Positions 63,720-64,000 of a stretch of DNA of 64,000 nucleotides are shown piece by piece (positions within the stretch are counted from its first letter, which is position 1; every line of letters starts with the position of its first letter). The notes beneath the pieces were generated by a model, which ran no database searches, had not been told where the DNA came from, and saw only the letters and a program-made list of their open reading frames with translations. The translations under genes and the position numbers were made by a program. The stretch comes from JAKOUY01 sp037045185 (GTDB taxonomy: Bacteria > Actinomycetota > Acidimicrobiia > Acidimicrobiales > Ilumatobacteraceae): the NCBI GenBank assembly GCA_037045185.1, contig JBAOHQ010000002.1:1-64000 (forward strand), given 5' to 3'.

Positions 63720-64000
63720 TCAGAGCAGTTCGGCCGCCAGGCTGGCAACCTCGCTGCGCTCGCAGGCGGTGAGGGTGACGTGACCGAAGCACGGCTGGCC
63801 GCCGAAGGCCTGGATCAGGATGGCCAGGGCGTTGTTGGACTCACCGAGGTACGGCGCGTCGATCTGGCTCGTGTCACCGGTGAACACCACCTTGGTGTCC
63901 TCGCCGACGCGGGTGAGGACGGTCTTCAGCGTGGTGGGCTCGAGGTTCTGGGCCTCGTCGACGACGACGAACTGGCGGTGCAGGCTGCGACCACGCAGGA
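63720..64000 (-). CDS. PhoH-family ATPase (C-terminal part, runs off window)
   Basis: The last 93 codons to the TGA at 63720-63722 are inside the window. Visible motifs are Walker-B-like FVVVDEAQNLEPTTLKTVLTR (split), VVFTGDTSQIDAPYL and CFGHVTLTACERSEVASLAAELL, the standard end of PhoH/PhoH2 proteins. The Walker A and any N-terminal PIN domain lie beyond 64000. Nucleic-acid-linked ATPase. Confidence 0.87.
   Translation of the reverse strand, partial: LRGRSLHRQFVVVDEAQNLEPTTLKTVLTRVGEDTKVVFTGDTSQIDAPYLGESNNALAILIQAFGGQPCFGHVTLTACERSEVASLAAELL

Overview
The window is 64 kb of high-GC DNA (roughly 65-72% GC by eye, less in the first 2.6 kb) packed with short-spaced and 4-bp-overlapping operons. 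The gene content points to an actinobacterium: F420-type LLM oxidoreductases, a WS/DGAT acyltransferase, a PafB/PafC-like WYL pair, many acyl-CoA and SDR enzymes, a 13E12/DUF222 remnant and a RecB-like Fe-S nuclease. Acidimicrobiia (Ilumatobacter/Microthrix-like) is my best guess; this is inference, since no rRNA or marker tree is available.

Layout. 1-2.6 kb: lower-GC segment with a decayed secreted-protein gene and an intact lipoprotein of the same family. 2.8-8.0 kb: five-gene operon with a MacA-like adaptor carrying a peptidoglycan-binding domain, a secreted protein, a MacB/FtsX permease, its ATPase and an SDR. 8.1-10.9 kb: HTH protein, two-ACT-domain regulator, acyl-CoA synthetase. 10.9-17.1 kb: copper region with a membrane-anchored NirK fused to a cupredoxin, an AhpD-like and an LLM protein, PCu(A)C chaperone, cupredoxin-like lipoprotein, SCO1, ECF sigma and divergent zinc anti-sigma, then tRNA-Cys. 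17.1-28.6 kb: catabolic genes (enoyl-CoA hydratase, amidohydrolase, DUF222 remnant, a minus-strand operon of 3-hydroxyacyl-CoA dehydrogenase, Rieske oxygenase, SDR, unusual solute-binding protein and hydrolase, and a tandem CaiB CoA-transferase), then a CDF metal exporter. 28.7-40.8 kb: cyclase, membrane protein, lipid enzymes (crotonase, SDRs, WS/DGAT, PAP2, acyl-CoA ligase and dehydrogenase) and a RecB-like nuclease. 40.9-48.6 kb: alpha-1,6-glucan (dextran/isomaltooligosaccharide) cluster with ROK repressor, ABC importer, GH66 and GH13. 48.6-56.1 kb: LarE, DUF1345, LLM and a complete livGFHMK-type importer. 56.2-64 kb: DUF4333 lipoprotein, RarD, 6-phosphogluconolactonase, glucose-6-phosphate isomerase, RlmI-like methyltransferase, WYL pair, exonuclease and the end of a PhoH-family gene.

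The most striking whole-window signal is that at least 15 otherwise normal genes are broken by frameshifts, and nearly every one is compatible with exactly one surplus base per shift. I read this as a systematic insertion bias in the sequence rather than biology, and give frameshifted genes as single features spanning both halves. I did not find a clearly new defence, mobile or RNA system. The best biological leads are the copper/ECF-sigma module with the fused NirK, the GH66 glucan cluster, a leaderless-secreted (no signal peptide) solute-binding protein inside a Rieske operon, and the wall-binding MacAB-like operon.
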